Shown here: positions 63,512-64,000 of the stretch, one piece after another
Numbering within the stretch: position 1 is the first letter of the stretch
Layout: each line of letters begins with the position of its first letter
DNA from: Paenibacillus terricola
GTDB lineage: Bacteria > Bacillota > Bacilli > Paenibacillales > Paenibacillaceae
NCBI RefSeq assembly: GCF_014779765.1
Contig: NZ_JACXZA010000006.1
Span: 1 to 64,000 of the forward strand
Direction of reading: 5' to 3'
Length of the DNA: 64,000 nt
The notes under the pieces: generated by a model
Told to the model about the DNA's origin: nothing
Seen by the model: only the letters and a program-made list of their open reading frames with translations
Databases searched by the model: none
Program-made: the position numbers and the translations under genes

Positions 63512-64000
63512 TCAGTCTTCTAGTGCCGACAGTGTAACAGTCGTGATCTCATCCAGCACCTGGGGATTGCTCGTTAACTTAGCCACTTGCGTCAAGGCAT
63601 ACCGCGAATGGTACAGATACCGCGCCAACGCCTGCAGATCCTGGCCGGTGCTCAGTTCCTGCCTCCGTTTGGCCCGAACCAACGCTTCGTAGAAAGCATG
63701 CTCGAGTCGATTTTGGTCCTCCTGGAACAAGGCCGCAATCTTCGGTTCGTGGGGAACTTGATCGATGGCGCTGTGTAGAATGAAACACTCTTTGCGCCGA
63801 TCCTCATCTTGAAGGACGAGTACGATTTCTCGAAAGATCGAACGGACCGCTTCCTTCACGGACTCCGACTTCTCCAATCGAACGACAACGGCAGATGATT
63901 TCTCCTCTAAGTAATGCTTCACAGCCTGGATGAAGAGATCCTTCTTCGTGCCGTACGTATCATATAAGCTCTGTCGGGCTATTCCGAGACCTTCGAGCAA
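63512..64000 (-). CDS. TetR family regulator, N-terminus beyond window
   Basis: The visible 162 residues contain the end of the HTH (GLGIARQSLYDTYGTKKDLFI) and a full ligand-binding domain with the TetR_C_6-like segments ECFILHSAID and ALARYLYHSRYALTQVAKL. The start and the first HTH helices lie beyond the right edge. It is 94 bp upstream of the DHA2 pump on the same strand, the usual arrangement for a drug-responsive repressor. Confidence 0.85.
   Translation of the reverse strand: MLEGLGIARQSLYDTYGTKKDLFIQAVKHYLEEKSSAVVVRLEKSESVKEAVRSIFREIVLVLQDEDRRKECFILHSAIDQVPHEPKIAALFQEDQNRLEHAFYEALVRAKRRQELSTGQDLQALARYLYHSRYALTQVAKLTSNPQVLDEITTVTLSALED

Overview
The window comes from a low-to-mid GC endospore-forming Firmicute of the Paenibacillaceae (Paenibacillus/Cohnella-like). 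The evidence is the PerR-YgzB-YgxA-rrn block, the alr-ndoAI-ndoA order, strong AGGAGG ribosome binding sites with many TTG/GTG starts, a copper-amine-oxidase-N stalk protein, spore genes (YheC/D, a BclA-like collagen protein) and rho-independent terminators after most operons.

Layout. 1-370: 5' end of a 16S rRNA gene (minus) with leader and two tandem promoters. 371-7907: a giant secreted MucBP/PKD repeat protein and a stalk-domain protein. 8.2-15.2 kb: ygxA, ygzB, a GH18 enzyme, perR with its own Per box, a DUF4097 membrane protein and MgtC. 15.2-18.8 kb: gatCAB with an odd gap between gatA and gatB. 19-21.3 kb: small conserved proteins, a putative zincin, and an excisionase-type HTH gene preceded by 10-bp-phased repeats. 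21.4-29 kb: an M24 peptidase and a nine-gene Gram-positive Tad/Flp pilus operon, including two 48-49-residue pilin-like genes. 29-33 kb: LysR regulator, NCS2 permease and hxlAB (RuMP formaldehyde fixation). 33-38.5 kb: IclR regulator, His-rich membrane protein, copper amine oxidase and amtB-glnK, the last two each with a perfect TnrA/GlnR-type box. 38.5-42.9 kb: amidotransferase, ndoA-ndoAI toxin-antitoxin, alr and a LolA-like lipoprotein.

43.0-44.4 kb: the most unusual locus. A PD-(D/E)XK-like plus winged-helix gene, with a promoter and leader terminator, is framed by two oppositely oriented arrays of 51-52-bp palindromic repeats; the last repeat forms the terminator of the neighbouring gene. 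44.4-51.8 kb: an AIM24-like protein, an exported helical protein, a CobW GTPase, and an organosulfur operon (HpaB-like, SsuD, SfnG) with a divergent TetR. 52-57 kb: glutamate-synthase-like protein, two small hypotheticals, the collagen-like protein and YheC/D. 57.2-61.3 kb: a decaying stretch with four broken genes among intact OsmC and HAD genes. 61.3-64 kb: VanZ, a DHA2 efflux pump and its probable TetR repressor, cut by the window edge.

Together, the 31.8-38.4 kb genes suggest a nitrogen-controlled amine-scavenging unit: the oxidase would release ammonia plus an aldehyde, HxlAB would fix formaldehyde if the amine is methylated, and Amt/GlnK would handle ammonium. All functions are read from sequence features without database searches.
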